Positions 53,008-62,996 are shown, numbered from the stretch's first letter. The stretch: 64,000 nucleotides of DNA from Caldimonas thermodepolymerans (GCF_015476235.1 NZ_CP064338.1:2480001-2544000); one strand, 5' to 3'. A program made the numbers and translations. Notes: generated by a model from the letters alone, not told the origin.

Positions 53008-54168
53008 ATGAGCGAGACGACAACTGCTGCGCCCGGCTTCAAGCCGAAGAAGTCCGTGGCCCTGTCGGGCACGGCAGCGGGCAACACGGCCCTGTGCACG
53101 GTCGGCCGCACCGGCAACGACCTGCACTACCGGGGCTACGACATCCTGGACGTGGCCGAGGCCTGCGAGTTCGAGGAGATCGCCTACCTGCTGGTGCACG
53201 GCAAGCTGCCCAACGTCGCCGAGCTGGCCGCCTACAAGGCCAAGCTGAAGGCCCTGCGCGGCATCCCGGCCGCGGTCAAGGCCGTGCTCGAGCAGCTGCC
53301 GCCCTCGGCGCACCCGATGGACGTGATGCGCACCGGCGTCTCGGCGCTGGGTTGCGTCTCACCCGAGAAGGACGACCACAACCACCCCGGCGCGCGCGAC
53401 ATCGCCGACAAGCTGATGGCGAGCCTCGGCTCGATGCTGCTGTACTGGTACCACTACAGCCACAACGGCAAGCGCATCGACGTCGAGACCGACGACGACT
53501 CGATCGGCGGTCACTTCCTGCACCTGCTGCACGGCAAGCGCCCCAGCGAGCTGTGGGAACGCGCGATGCACACCTCGCTGATCCTGTACGCCGAGCATGA
53601 GTTCAACGCCTCGACCTTCACCGGCCGCGTGATCGCCGGCACCGGCAGCGACATGTACAGCTGCATCGCCGGCGCCATCGGCGCGCTGCGCGGCCCGAAG
53701 CACGGCGGCGCCAACGAGGTGGCCTTCGAGATCCAGAAGCGCTACGACAGCCCGGACGAGGCCGAGGCCGACATCCGCCGCCGCGTCGAGAACAAGGAAG
53801 TGATCATCGGCTTCGGCCACCCGGTCTACACCGTCAGCGACCCGCGCAACAAGGTCATCAAGGAGGTCGCGCGCCGCCTGTCGCAGGATGCCGGCAACAT
53901 GAAGATGTTCGACATCGCCGAGCGCCTGGAGACCGTGATGTGGGACATCAAGAAGATGTTCCCCAACCTCGACTGGTTCAGCGCGGTCAGCTACCACATG
54001 ATGGGCGTGCCGACGAACATGTTCACCCCGCTGTTCGTGATCGCGCGCACCTCCGGCTGGAGCGCGCACATCATCGAGCAGCGCATCGACGGCAAGATCA
54101 TCCGGCCGAGCGCCAACTACGTCGGCCCGGAAGACCTGAAGTTCGTGCCGCTGAAGGACCGCAAGTAA
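53008..54168 (+). CDS. prpC: 2-methylcitrate synthase
   Basis: Condenses propionyl-CoA with oxaloacetate. A 386-residue short citrate-synthase paralogue. It lacks the N-terminal domain of GltA and opens [20 protein letters not shown]. Catalytic His residues are in [13 protein letters not shown] and [18 protein letters not shown] 53008 has AAGGAG 5 bases upstream; an upstream in-frame codon lacks it. It is placed between prpB and acnD, as expected for PrpC. Confidence 0.95.
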   Translation: MSETTTAAPGFKPKKSVALSGTAAGNTALCTVGRTGNDLHYRGYDILDVAEACEFEEIAYLLVHGKLPNVAELAAYKAKLKALRGIPAAVKAVLEQLPPSAHPMDVMRTGVSALGCVSPEKDDHNHPGARDIADKLMASLGSMLLYWYHYSHNGKRIDVETDDDSIGGHFLHLLHGKRPSELWERAMHTSLILYAEHEFNASTFTGRVIAGTGSDMYSCIAGAIGALRGPKHGGANEVAFEIQKRYDSPDEAEADIRRRVENKEVIIGFGHPVYTVSDPRNKVIKEVARRLSQDAGNMKMFDIAERLETVMWDIKKMFPNLDWFSAVSYHMMGVPTNMFTPLFVIARTSGWSAHIIEQRIDGKIIRPSANYVGPEDLKFVPLKDRK

Positions 54169-54268
54169 GCGCCCCGGGAGCGTCGCGGCCCCTGCCTTGG
54201 CCGCGACGCATCCGCCCGTGCCCGGTCGGGGCATCGCAGCGGTGCCCCGCCGCCACCGAAGGCATGAG

Positions 54269-56884
54269 ATGACCACGATGAACACTGCCTATCGCAAGCC
54301 TCTGCCCGGCACGTCGCTCGACTGGTTCGACGCGCGCGAGGCCGTGGAGGCCCTCCAGCCCGGCGCCTGGGACACCCTGCCCTACACCGCCCGCGTGCAC
54401 GCGGAAAACCTCGTGCGCCGCTGCGACCCCGCCATCCTGACCGAATGCCTGCAGCAGATCGTGCAGCGCAAGCGCGAGCGCGACTTCCCCTGGTACCCGG
54501 CGCGCGTCGTCTGCCATGACATCCTGGGCCAGACCGCGCTGGTGGACCTGGCCGGCCTGCGCGACGCGATCGCCGAGCGCGGCGGCGACCCGGCGCTGGT
54601 CAACCCGGTCGTGCCGGTACAGCTGATCGTCGACCACTCGCTGGCCGTGGAATGCGGCGGCGACGACCCGGACGCGTTCGCGAAGAACCGCGCGATCGAG
54701 GACCGCCGCAACGACGACCGCTTCCACTTCATCAACTGGACCAAGCTGGCGTTCAAGAACGTCGAGGTGATCCCGCCGGGCAACGGCATCATGCACCAGA
54801 TCAACCTGGAGAAGATGTCGCCGGTGATCCACGCCGACAACGGCGTGGCCTACCCCGACACCTGCGTCGGCACCGACAGCCACACCCCGCACGTGGACGC
54901 GCTGGGCGTGATCGCGGTGGGCGTGGGCGGCCTGGAAGCCGAGAACGTGATGCTCGGCCGCGCCTCGTGGATGCGCCTGCCCGAGATCGTCGGCGTCGAG
55001 CTGACCGGCCGGGTCGGCCCGGGCATCACCGCCACCGACGTGGTGCTGTCGCTGACCGAGTTCCTGCGCAAGGAACGCGTGGTCGGCGCCTACCTGGAGT
55101 TCTACGGCGAAGGCGCCGAGAGCCTGACCATCGGCGACCGCGCGACCATCTCCAACATGGCGCCCGAGTACGGCGCCACCGCGGCGCTGTTCTACATCGA
55201 CCAGCAGACCATCGACTACCTGCGCCTGACCGGCCGCGACGAGGAGCAGGTGCGCCTGGTCGAGACCTACGCGAAGACCGCCGGCCTGTGGGCCGACAGC
55301 CTGCGCGGCGCGCAGTACGAGCGCGTGCTGAAGTTCGACCTGTCCACCGTCGAGCGCACGCTGGCCGGCCCGTCCAACCCGCACCGCCGCCTGCCGGTGC
55401 GTGCGCTGGCCGAGCGCGGCATCGCCGTGGACCTGGACAGGGCGCGCGAACAGGAGGCCCAGGGCCTGCTGCCCGACGGCGCGGTGATCATCGCCGCGAT
55501 CACCAGCTGCACCAACACCAGCAACCCGCGCAACGTGATCGCCGCCGGCCTGCTGGCGCGCAACGCCAACCGGCTGGGCCTGGTGCGCAAGCCCTGGGTC
55601 AAGTCCTCGCTCGCCCCGGGCTCCAAGGCCGTGCAGCTGTACCTGCAGGAAGCCGGCCTGGAGGCCGAGCTGCAGAAGCTCGGCTTCGGCGTGGTCGCCT
55701 TCGCCTGCACCACCTGCAACGGCATGAGCGGCGCGCTCGACCCGAAGATCCAGCAGGAGATCATCGACCGCGACCTGTACGCGGTGGCGGTGCTGTCGGG
55801 CAACCGCAACTTCGACGGCCGCATCCACCCGTACGCCAAGCAGGCCTTCCTGGCCTCGCCGCCGCTGGTGGTGGCCTACGCGATCGCCGGCACGATCCGC
55901 TTCGACATCGAGAAGGACGTGCTGGGCGTGGTCGACGGCAAGGAGATCCGCCTCAAGGACATCTGGCCGAGCGACGAGGAGATCAATGCGGTGGTCAAGG
56001 CCGCCGTCAAGCCGGATCACTTCCGCAAGGTCTACATGCCGATGTTCGCCGCGCGTGACGAGCGCAGCGAGCCGGTCAGCCCGCTGTACGAGTGGCGCCC
56101 GATGAGCACCTACATCCGCCGCCCGCCCTACTGGGAAGGCGCGCTCGCGGGCGAACGCACGCTGCGCGGCATGCGGCCGCTGGCCATCCTGCCGGACAAC
56201 ATCACGACCGACCACATCTCGCCGTCCAACGCCATCCTGCCCAACTCGGCAGCCGGCGAGTACCTGGCCAAGATGGGCCTGCCGGAGGAGGACTTCAACT
56301 CCTACGCGACGCACCGCGGCGACCACCTCACCGCGCAGCGCGCCACCTTCGCCAACCCCAAGCTCTTCAACGAGATGGTGCGCAACGAGGACGGCAGCGT
56401 GCGGCAGGGCTCGCTGGCGCGCGTCGAGCCGGACGGCCAGGTGATGCGCATGTGGGAGGCCATCGAAACCTACATGAACCGCAAGCAGCCGCTCATCATC
56501 ATCGCCGGGGCCGACTACGGCCAGGGCAGCTCGCGCGACTGGGCGGCCAAGGGCGTGCGGCTGGCCGGCGTGGAGGCGATCGTGGCCGAGGGCTTCGAGC
56601 GCATCCACCGCACCAACCTGATCGGCATGGGCGTGCTGCCGCTGGAGTTCAAGCCCGGCACCAACCGCAAGACGCTGCAGCTCGACGGCACCGAGACCTA
56701 TGACGTCATCGGCGAGCGCAAGCCGCGCTGCGACCTGACGCTGGTGATCCACCGCCGCAACGGCGAGACCGTCGAGGTGCCGGTGACCTGCCGCCTCGAC
56801 ACCGCCGAGGAGGTGTCGATCTACGAGGCGGGCGGCGTGCTGCAGCGCTTCGCCCAGGACTTCCTCGAAGCCAACGCCCGATGA
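54269..56884 (+). CDS. acnD: Fe-S-dependent 2-methylcitrate dehydratase (AcnD)
   Basis: Aconitase-family enzyme of 871 residues that with PrpF replaces PrpD in the methylcitrate cycle. Cluster Cys residues are in ITSCTNTSNPRN and AFACTTCNGMSG. The C-terminal swivel domain has GADYGQGSSRDWAAKGVRLA. Adjacency to prpF and the variant N-terminus (AYRKPLPGTSLDWFDAREAV) mark it as AcnD rather than AcnA. ATG 54269 follows GAAGG at about 7 bases; the ATG at 54278 is an alternative. Confidence 0.94.
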   Translation: MTTMNTAYRKPLPGTSLDWFDAREAVEALQPGAWDTLPYTARVHAENLVRRCDPAILTECLQQIVQRKRERDFPWYPARVVCHDILGQTALVDLAGLRDAIAERGGDPALVNPVVPVQLIVDHSLAVECGGDDPDAFAKNRAIEDRRNDDRFHFINWTKLAFKNVEVIPPGNGIMHQINLEKMSPVIHADNGVAYPDTCVGTDSHTPHVDALGVIAVGVGGLEAENVMLGRASWMRLPEIVGVELTGRVGPGITATDVVLSLTEFLRKERVVGAYLEFYGEGAESLTIGDRATISNMAPEYGATAALFYIDQQTIDYLRLTGRDEEQVRLVETYAKTAGLWADSLRGAQYERVLKFDLSTVERTLAGPSNPHRRLPVRALAERGIAVDLDRAREQEAQGLLPDGAVIIAAITSCTNTSNPRNVIAAGLLARNANRLGLVRKPWVKSSLAPGSKAVQLYLQEAGLEAELQKLGFGVVAFACTTCNGMSGALDPKIQQEIIDRDLYAVAVLSGNRNFDGRIHPYAKQAFLASPPLVVAYAIAGTIRFDIEKDVLGVVDGKEIRLKDIWPSDEEINAVVKAAVKPDHFRKVYMPMFAARDERSEPVSPLYEWRPMSTYIRRPPYWEGALAGERTLRGMRPLAILPDNITTDHISPSNAILPNSAAGEYLAKMGLPEEDFNSYATHRGDHLTAQRATFANPKLFNEMVRNEDGSVRQGSLARVEPDGQVMRMWEAIETYMNRKQPLIIIAGADYGQGSSRDWAAKGVRLAGVEAIVAEGFERIHRTNLIGMGVLPLEFKPGTNRKTLQLDGTETYDVIGERKPRCDLTLVIHRRNGETVEVPVTCRLDTAEEVSIYEAGGVLQRFAQDFLEANAR

Positions 56885-56898
56885 AGAAGGACCCCGCC

Positions 56899-58095
56899 AT
56901 GGCCCACGTACCCCAGATCCGCATCCCCGCCACCTACATGCGCGGCGGCACGAGCAAGGGCGTGTTCTTCCGCCTGGACGATCTGCCCGAGCGCTGCCGC
57001 GTGCCCGGCGAGCCCCGCGACCGGCTGCTGCTGCGCGTCATCGGCAGCCCGGACCCGTACGGCAAGCAGATCGACGGCATGGGCGCGGCCACCTCGAGCA
57101 CCAGCAAGACGGTGATCGTCTCGAAGAGCACGCAGCCCGGCCATGACGTCGACTACCTGTTCGGCCAGGTGTCGATCGACCAGCCCTTCGTGGACTGGAG
57201 CGGCAACTGCGGCAACCTGTCGTCGGCGGTCGGGCCGTTCGCGATCGCGGCCGGCCTGATCGATCCCTCGCGCATCCCGCGCGACGGCCTCTGCACCGTG
57301 CGCATCTGGCAGGCCAACATCCGCAAGACCATCATCGCCCACGTGCCCGTCACCGACGGCCAGGTGCAGGAAACCGGCGACTTCGAACTCGACGGGGTCA
57401 CCTTCCCCGCCGCCGAGGTGCAGCTGGAGTTCCTGGACCCGGCCGACGAGGGCGAAGGCGATGGCGGCGGCGCGATGTTCCCGACCGGGCAGCTGGTCGA
57501 CGACCTCGAGGTGCCGGGCATCGGCACGCTCAAGGCCACGATGATCAACGCCGGCATCCCGACGATCTTCGTCAACGCGAAGGACATCGGCTACACCGGC
57601 ACCGAGCTGCAGGAAGCGATCAACGGCGACCCGAAGGCGCTGGCGATGTTCGAGACCATCCGCGCGCACGGCGCGGTGCGCATGGGGCTGATCGGCCATG
57701 TCGACGAGGCCGCCAAGCGCCAGCACACGCCCAAGATCGCCTTCGTCGCGCCGCCGGCGGACTACGTCGCCTCCAGCGGCAAGCCGGTCAGGGCGACCGA
57801 CGTCGACCTGCTGGTGCGCGCGCTGTCGATGGGCAAGCTGCACCATGCGATGATGGGCACGGTGTCGGTGGCGATCGCCACCGCCGCGGCCATCCCCGGC
57901 ACGCTGGTGAACCTGGCGGCCGGCGGCGGCGAGCGCGAGCAGGTGCGCTTCGGCCACCCGTCCGGGACGCTGCGCGTCGGCGCACAGGCACGGCGCGAGC
58001 CGAGCGGCGAGTGGGTGGTCACCAAGGCGGTGATGAGCCGCAGCGCCCGGGTGCTGATGGAGGGCTGGGTGCGCGTGCCCGGCGACGCATTCTGA
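56899..58095 (+). CDS. prpF: 2-methylaconitate cis-trans isomerase
   Basis: Converts the trans-2-methylaconitate-type product of AcnD to the isomer used next. A 398-residue protein of diaminopimelate-epimerase fold. It opens MAHVPQIRIPATYMRGGTSK and has WSGNCGNLSSAVGPFAI with the active-site Cys, and later LAAGGGEREQVRFGHPSG. ATG 56899 has AAGGA about 8 bases upstream. An in-frame ATG at 56881 overlaps the acnD stop (ATGA) and would add 6 residues; either way the two genes are coupled. Confidence 0.94.
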   Translation: MAHVPQIRIPATYMRGGTSKGVFFRLDDLPERCRVPGEPRDRLLLRVIGSPDPYGKQIDGMGAATSSTSKTVIVSKSTQPGHDVDYLFGQVSIDQPFVDWSGNCGNLSSAVGPFAIAAGLIDPSRIPRDGLCTVRIWQANIRKTIIAHVPVTDGQVQETGDFELDGVTFPAAEVQLEFLDPADEGEGDGGGAMFPTGQLVDDLEVPGIGTLKATMINAGIPTIFVNAKDIGYTGTELQEAINGDPKALAMFETIRAHGAVRMGLIGHVDEAAKRQHTPKIAFVAPPADYVASSGKPVRATDVDLLVRALSMGKLHHAMMGTVSVAIATAAAIPGTLVNLAAGGGEREQVRFGHPSGTLRVGAQARREPSGEWVVTKAVMSRSARVLMEGWVRVPGDAF

Positions 58096-58204
58096 TTCGC
58101 AAGTCGCGAAATTTGTCGCGTCCACGCGTCAATCGGCCCTTTGTTACCAAACGCACAGGCTCAGAATCCGGGAACCTTCCCTGACGAGAGAGAGGAGATC
58201 GACC

Positions 58205-58666
58205 GTGGACAAGACCTCGATGCGTGCGGCGAGCGCCCTGATCGCCACCCTGCTGCTGTGCGCGGGCGCCGCCCATGCCCAGAAGGCCCCGGCCAAGAAG
58301 GCCGCCGCAGCCCCCGCAGAGGTGCAGGTGGCCGCCGCCACGCCGGAGCAGCTGCACGCGGCGCGGCTGGTGCACATGGGCACCAGCCAGTGCGAGTTCA
58401 AGCAGTCGGTGCACATCACCCCGAGCGAGAAGCATCCCGGCTACGTGGACCTGCGCCACGGCAACCGCACCTGGCTGATGAAGCCGGTGCTCTCGCCCAC
58501 CGGCGCGATGCGCCTGGAGGATGTCCGCGGCGAGGTGCTCTACATCCAGATCGCCAACAAGTCGATGCTGCTGAACATGCGCCAGGGCCAGCGCATGGTC
58601 GACGACTGCGTGCACGAGCAGCAGCGCGCCGCCGCGATGGCGGTCAAGGCGGCCCAGGCCGACTGA
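58205..58666 (+). CDS. Secreted protein of unknown function
   Basis: A 153-residue protein with a signal peptide (MRAASALIATLLLCAGAAHA, cleavage after AHAQ), a short Lys/Ala linker and a compact domain containing two Cys residues (SQCEFKQSVHITP and VDDCVHEQQRA) that could pair. I do not recognise the family. The start is a GTG at 58205 supported by GAGAGAGGAG upstream. It lies 109 bases after prpF, ends in a strong hairpin, and precedes acnB. Nothing ties it clearly to the TCA genes. Confidence 0.75.
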   Translation: MDKTSMRAASALIATLLLCAGAAHAQKAPAKKAAAAPAEVQVAAATPEQLHAARLVHMGTSQCEFKQSVHITPSEKHPGYVDLRHGNRTWLMKPVLSPTGAMRLEDVRGEVLYIQIANKSMLLNMRQGQRMVDDCVHEQQRAAAMAVKAAQAD

Positions 58667-58689
58667 ACGGCCCCGGCGCCTTCCCCGCA

Positions 58690-58711
58690 AGGGCTGCCTC
58701 CGGGCAGCCCT
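58690..58711 (+). terminator. Hairpin after the secreted protein gene
   Basis: A 9-bp perfect stem AGGGCTGCC/GGCAGCCCT with a 4-base loop, then CGTCGTTTCC. The T-run is short but the stem is strong. It separates the gene from the acnB promoter region. Confidence 0.6.
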
Positions 58712-58743
58712 CGTCGTTTCCGGAGTCGGGAATTTTCCCGCAA

Positions 58744-58764
58744 GTCTTATATAAGACATAAAAT
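58744..58764 (+). promoter_or_regulatory. acnB control region: GntR palindrome and -10 box
   Basis: The palindrome GTCTTATATAAGAC (58744-58757) is identical in its 14-bp core to the operator at 49793-49810, and even continues with ATAA on the same side. The likely -10 box TAAAAT (58759-58764) follows directly, so bound protein would sit in the promoter spacer and block RNA polymerase. acnB starts 56 bases further on. Confidence 0.75.
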
Positions 58765-58820
58765 ACAGGGGCCGCCGGCCTGCATCGGGGCCGGCCGATC
58801 ATCCTGCGAAAGCCCACACC

Positions 58821-61412
58821 ATGCTCCAAACCTATCGCGAACATGTCGCCGAGCGTGCCGCCCTCGGCATCCCGCCCCTGCCCCTGTCGGCCCAGCAGAC
58901 CAGCGAGCTGATCGAGCTGATCAAGAACCCGCCGGCCGGCGAGGAGCAGTTCCTGCTGGACCTGCTGACCCACCGCGTGCCGCCGGGCGTGGACGACGCC
59001 GCGAAGGTCAAGGCCTCGTTCCTGTCGGCCGTGGCCCACGGCGACCTGCAGGTGGCGCTGATCTCGCGCGCCAAGGCCACCGAGCTGCTCGGCACCATGG
59101 TGGGCGGCTACAACGTCAAGCCGCTGATCGACCTGCTGGACGACGCCGAAGTCGGCACCATCGCCGCCGAGGGCCTGAAGAAGACCCTGCTGATGTTCGA
59201 CTACTTCCACGACGTGGCGGAAAAGGCCAAGGCCGGCAACGCCAACGCCAAGGCCGTGGTGCAGTCCTGGGCCGACGCCGAGTGGTTCACCTCGCGCCCG
59301 GCGGTGCCCGAGAAGATCACCGTCACCGTCTTCAAGGTGCCCGGCGAGACCAACACCGACGACCTGTCGCCCGCCCCGGACGCCTGGTCGCGCCCCGACA
59401 TCCCGCTGCACGCGCTGGCGATGCTGAAGAACGCGCGTCCCGGCGCGCCCTTCCAGCCCGAGGAAGACGGCAAGCGCGGCCCGATCGGCTTCATCGAGGA
59501 GCTGAAGAAGAAGGGGCACCAGGTCGCCTACGTCGGTGACGTGGTCGGCACCGGCTCGTCGCGCAAGTCCGCCACCAACAGCGTGATCTGGCACACCGGC
59601 CAGGACATCCCCTATGTGCCGAACAAGCGCTTCGGCGGTGTCACGCTGGGCGGCAAGATTGCCCCGATCTTCTTCAACACCCAGGAAGACTCCGGCTCGC
59701 TGCCGATCGAGGTCGACGTCTCGAAGCTCGAGATGGGCGACGTGATCGACATCTACCCCTATGCCGGCAAGATCGAGAAGAACGGCGAGGTCGTCGCGAC
59801 CTTCAAGCTGAAGTCCGACGTGCTGCTCGACGAAGTGCGCGCCGGCGGCCGCATCAACCTGATCATCGGCCGCGGCCTGACCGCCAAGGCGCGCGAGTTC
59901 CTGGGCCTGCCCGCCTCCACTGCGTTCCGCCTGCCGGTCGCCCCGCAGGACACCGGCAAGGGCTACACGCTGGCGCAGAAGATGGTCGGCCGCGCCTGCG
60001 GCCTGCCCGAAGGCAAGGGCGTGCGCCCGGGCACCTACTGCGAGCCCAGGATGACCACCGTCGGCTCGCAGGACACCACCGGCCCGATGACCCGCGACGA
60101 GCTGAAGGACCTGGCCTGCCTGGGCTTCTCGGCCGACCTGGTGATGCAGTCGTTCTGCCACACCGCCGCGTATCCGAAGCCGGTGGACGTGAAGATGCAC
60201 CGCGAGCTGCCGACGTTCATCAGCACCCGCGGCGGCGTCGCGCTGCGCCCGGGCGACGGCGTGATCCACTCCTGGCTGAACCGCATGCTGCTGCCCGACA
60301 CCGTCGGCACCGGCGGCGACAGCCACACCCGCTTCCCGATCGGCATCTCGTTCCCGGCCGGCTCGGGCCTGGTGGCCTTCGCCGCGGCCACCGGCGTGAT
60401 GCCGCTGGACATGCCGGAATCGGTGCTGGTGCGCTTCAAGGGCAAGATGCAGCCCGGCATCACGCTGCGTGACCTGGTGCACGCGATCCCGCTGTACGCG
60501 ATCAAGCAGGGCCTGCTGACCGTCGAGAAGCAGGGCAAGAAAAACGTGTTCTCCGGCCGCATCCTGGAAATCGAAGGCCTGCCCGACCTGAAGGTCGAAC
60601 AGGCGTTCGAGCTGTCGGATGCCTCCGCCGAGCGTTCGGCCGCCGGCTGCACGGTGCGCCTGAACAAGGAACCGATCATCGAGTACCTCAACAGCAACAT
60701 CACGCTGCTGAAGTGGATGATCGCCAACGGCTACCAGGACAAGCGCAGCCTGGAGCGCCGCATCCGTGCGATGGAAGAGTGGCTGGCCAACCCGCAGCTG
60801 CTGGAGCCGGACGCGGACGCCGAGTACGCCGCGGTGATCGAGATCGACCTGAACGAGATCAAGGAACCGATCGTCTGCTGCCCGAACGACCCGGACGATG
60901 CCAAGACGCTGTCCGAAGTGCAGGGCGCCAAGATCGACGAGGTGTTCATCGGCTCGTGCATGACCAACATCGGCCACTTCCGTGCCGCCTCCAAGCTGCT
61001 GGAAGGCAAGCGCGACATCCCGGTCAAGCTGTGGGTGGCGCCGCCGACCAAGATGGACGCGTCCGAGCTGACCAAGGAAGGCCACTACGGCGTGTTCGGC
61101 GTCGCCGGTGCGCGCACCGAGATGCCGGGCTGCTCGCTGTGCATGGGCAACCAGGCACAGGTGCGCGAAGGCGCGACCGTGATGTCGACCTCGACCCGCA
61201 ACTTCCCGAACCGCCTGGGCAAGAACACCAACGTGTACCTGGGCTCGGCCGAGCTGGCGGCGATCTGCTCCAAGCTGGGCCGCATCCCGACGGTCGAGGA
61301 GTACCACGCCGAGATGGGCATCATCAACAAGGATGCCGACAAGGTGTACCGCTACATGAACTTCGACCAGATCGAGGAGTTCGCCGAGGTCGCGAAGGAA
61401 GTGTCGGTCTGA
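58821..61412 (+). CDS. acnB: Bifunctional aconitate hydratase 2 / 2-methylisocitrate dehydratase
   Basis: Main TCA-cycle aconitase of proteobacteria; it also hydrates 2-methylaconitate in the methylcitrate cycle. The protein has 863 residues. The N-terminal HEAT-like domain ([20 protein letters not shown]) and the swivel domain come before the catalytic core, the AcnB order. Cluster Cys residues are in [16 protein letters not shown] and [11 protein letters not shown]. Its own terminator follows. The GntR-type palindrome upstream suggests it is controlled with sdh-gltA and mdh. Confidence 0.97.
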   Translation: MLQTYREHVAERAALGIPPLPLSAQQTSELIELIKNPPAGEEQFLLDLLTHRVPPGVDDAAKVKASFLSAVAHGDLQVALISRAKATELLGTMVGGYNVKPLIDLLDDAEVGTIAAEGLKKTLLMFDYFHDVAEKAKAGNANAKAVVQSWADAEWFTSRPAVPEKITVTVFKVPGETNTDDLSPAPDAWSRPDIPLHALAMLKNARPGAPFQPEEDGKRGPIGFIEELKKKGHQVAYVGDVVGTGSSRKSATNSVIWHTGQDIPYVPNKRFGGVTLGGKIAPIFFNTQEDSGSLPIEVDVSKLEMGDVIDIYPYAGKIEKNGEVVATFKLKSDVLLDEVRAGGRINLIIGRGLTAKAREFLGLPASTAFRLPVAPQDTGKGYTLAQKMVGRACGLPEGKGVRPGTYCEPRMTTVGSQDTTGPMTRDELKDLACLGFSADLVMQSFCHTAAYPKPVDVKMHRELPTFISTRGGVALRPGDGVIHSWLNRMLLPDTVGTGGDSHTRFPIGISFPAGSGLVAFAAATGVMPLDMPESVLVRFKGKMQPGITLRDLVHAIPLYAIKQGLLTVEKQGKKNVFSGRILEIEGLPDLKVEQAFELSDASAERSAAGCTVRLNKEPIIEYLNSNITLLKWMIANGYQDKRSLERRIRAMEEWLANPQLLEPDADAEYAAVIEIDLNEIKEPIVCCPNDPDDAKTLSEVQGAKIDEVFIGSCMTNIGHFRAASKLLEGKRDIPVKLWVAPPTKMDASELTKEGHYGVFGVAGARTEMPGCSLCMGNQAQVREGATVMSTSTRNFPNRLGKNTNVYLGSAELAAICSKLGRIPTVEEYHAEMGIINKDADKVYRYMNFDQIEEFAEVAKEVSV

Positions 61413-61436
61413 CGCCGGCCCCGACCGCTCGCCTCC

Positions 61437-61466
61437 AGGCCCGCCCCGTGCGGGCCTTTTCTTTTT
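61437..61466 (+). terminator. Rho-independent terminator after acnB
   Basis: The 8-bp stem AGGCCCGC/GCGGGCCT (61437-61444 with 61450-61457) is followed by TTTTCTTTTT. Confidence 0.88.
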
Positions 61467-61540
61467 GTGCCCCGGGCGATGAAACCAAGGCCGCAGCGGC
61501 GGCTCCAACCGGGCATCCGCTGCCTTCGCCCTGCCCCGCC

Positions 61541-62167
61541 ATGCATGCTCCTGCCCGCCTGCGCCGCCGCCTGATCGCCGGCACCGCGGCCGCCATCGCC
61601 CTGCCCGCGCTCGTGCACCATGCACGTGCCCAGCCGCGCCTGCGCCCGACGCCGGCGCAGACCGAAGGACCGTACTACCCGGTCGAGCTGCCCGAGGACA
61701 CCGACTTCGACCTGCTGGTGCGGGGCACGCGGCGCTACACCCGCGGGCAGCCGGCCTGGCTGGACGGCCGGGTGCTCGACACCGCCGGGCGCCCGGTGCG
61801 CGGCGCGACGGTCGAGATCTGGCAGTGCGACCACCAGGGCCGCTACCACCACCCGGGCGACGGCGGACGCGCCGATCCGGACTTCCAGGGCTACGGGCGC
61901 GTGACGGTGGATGCCCAAGGGCGCTACCGCTTCCGCACCATCCGCCCGGTGCCCTACACCGGCCGCACGCCCCACATCCACGTCAAGGTGCGCCTGGGCC
62001 GGCGCGAGCTGCTGACCACGCAGGTGTACGTCGAGGGCGAGCCGGGCAATGCGCGCGACTGGCTGTGGCGCCATCTCGACGAAGACGGCCGGCGCGCCCT
62101 GACCGTGCCGTTTCGCCCCGGCGACGGTGCCCTGCAGGCGCACTTCCCGATCGTCGTCGAGGCCTGA
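61541..62167 (+). CDS. Secreted intradiol ring-cleavage dioxygenase-like protein
   Basis: A 208-residue protein with an N-terminal signal rich in Arg (RLRRRLIAGTAAAIALPALV, possibly Tat-type) ending at ARAQ. The mature part is an intradiol dioxygenase beta-sandwich. Iron ligands appear at Tyr102 (GRYHHPGD), Tyr139 (PVPYTGR), His145 and His147 (PHIHVKV), as in protocatechuate 3,4-dioxygenase beta subunit. It opens TEGPYYPVELPEDTD, usual for this group. No alpha subunit or ring-degradation gene is nearby, so substrate and purpose are unclear. It stands alone between the acnB terminator and the DsbG-like gene. Confidence 0.85.
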   Translation: MHAPARLRRRLIAGTAAAIALPALVHHARAQPRLRPTPAQTEGPYYPVELPEDTDFDLLVRGTRRYTRGQPAWLDGRVLDTAGRPVRGATVEIWQCDHQGRYHHPGDGGRADPDFQGYGRVTVDAQGRYRFRTIRPVPYTGRTPHIHVKVRLGRRELLTTQVYVEGEPGNARDWLWRHLDEDGRRALTVPFRPGDGALQAHFPIVVEA

Positions 62168-62262
62168 GCGCCAGGCGGTCCGCGAGCCGGGCCGCAAGAC
62201 GCTACGATTCCAGTCTTTGCGGGGCCACCCAGCGCCGCCGCGCCAACAAGAGGATCCTTCCC

Positions 62263-62856
62263 GTGAACCGTCGCTCCTTCACCCTGACCGCCATGGCCTT
62301 GGCCGCCTTCGGGCTGGCCGCCTGCAACGACAAGCCCGCTGCCAGCAGCGCCGCGCCGGCCGAGGCCGCCGCCCCTGTCAAGAAGTCGGCACAGGAAGCC
62401 TATGAAGCCGCCCAGCGGGCCGCCGGCTTCAGCGTCGGCCCGGTGATGGCCGCCAACACGGTGTACGTCTTCTTCGACCCGGCCTGCCCGCACTGCGCCC
62501 AGTTGTGGGCCAACGCACGCCCGCTGCACAACCAGCTGAAGATGGTGTGGATCCCGCTCGGCTGGCTGCGCCCCTCGTCGGGCCCGCAGAGTGCCACCAT
62601 CCTCGCGGCCGAAGACCCCGCCGCGGCGATGGAGGAGAACGAGCGCCTGGTGCTCGAGCGCAAGGGCGGCATCACCGCCAACCAGGGCGTGTCCGACGAG
62701 ATCAAGGACAAGATCAAGGCCAACACCGACCTGTTCAACGAGCTCGGCGCCGAAAGCGTGCCGCTGATCGTCTACCGGCACGCCCAGACCGGCCAGTACG
62801 GCATGCACTCGGGCGCGGTCGATGCGGCCACGCTGCGCGCGATGATCGGTCTCTGA
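62263..62856 (+). CDS. DsbG/DsbC-like thioredoxin-fold lipoprotein
   Basis: A 197-residue envelope protein. Its start, MNRRSFTLTAMALAAFGLAAC, combines a twin-arginine-like NRRSF with a lipobox, lipid Cys21. The thioredoxin-fold body has the redox motif Cys75-Pro-His-Cys78 (FFDPACPHCAQLW) and the cis-Pro in ESVPLIVY. It lacks the N-terminal dimerisation domain of DsbC/DsbG, so a monomeric disulfide reductase or isomerase is likely. The start is a GTG at 62263 with AGAGGA about 8 bases upstream. It lies 95 bases after the dioxygenase and may be co-transcribed. Confidence 0.85.
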   Translation: MNRRSFTLTAMALAAFGLAACNDKPAASSAAPAEAAAPVKKSAQEAYEAAQRAAGFSVGPVMAANTVYVFFDPACPHCAQLWANARPLHNQLKMVWIPLGWLRPSSGPQSATILAAEDPAAAMEENERLVLERKGGITANQGVSDEIKDKIKANTDLFNELGAESVPLIVYRHAQTGQYGMHSGAVDAATLRAMIGL

Positions 62857-62921
62857 CGCGCGCAGCGCGCGGCCCGGGGAACGGCCCGGGCCCCGGCGCG
62901 TGAGGTGTGGTGCCGTGGCCC

Positions 62922-62949
62922 TTGTCCCCGGGACGCAAACTGCGACAAT
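62922..62949 (+). promoter_or_regulatory. Candidate promoter of acnA
   Basis: TTGTCC (62922-62927) and GACAAT (62944-62949) with 16-base spacing, about 48 bases before acnA. No copy of the GntR palindrome is seen here. Confidence 0.4.
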
Positions 62950-62996
62950 GATCCGGACCTGATGGTCCTCCCCCACCCACCCCACGGAGTCCGCCC

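Noticed and set aside
54098-56752. Long minus-strand frame opposite acnD
   Set aside because: Same cause: antisense of a GC-rich gene with strong third-position bias, no recognisable protein.
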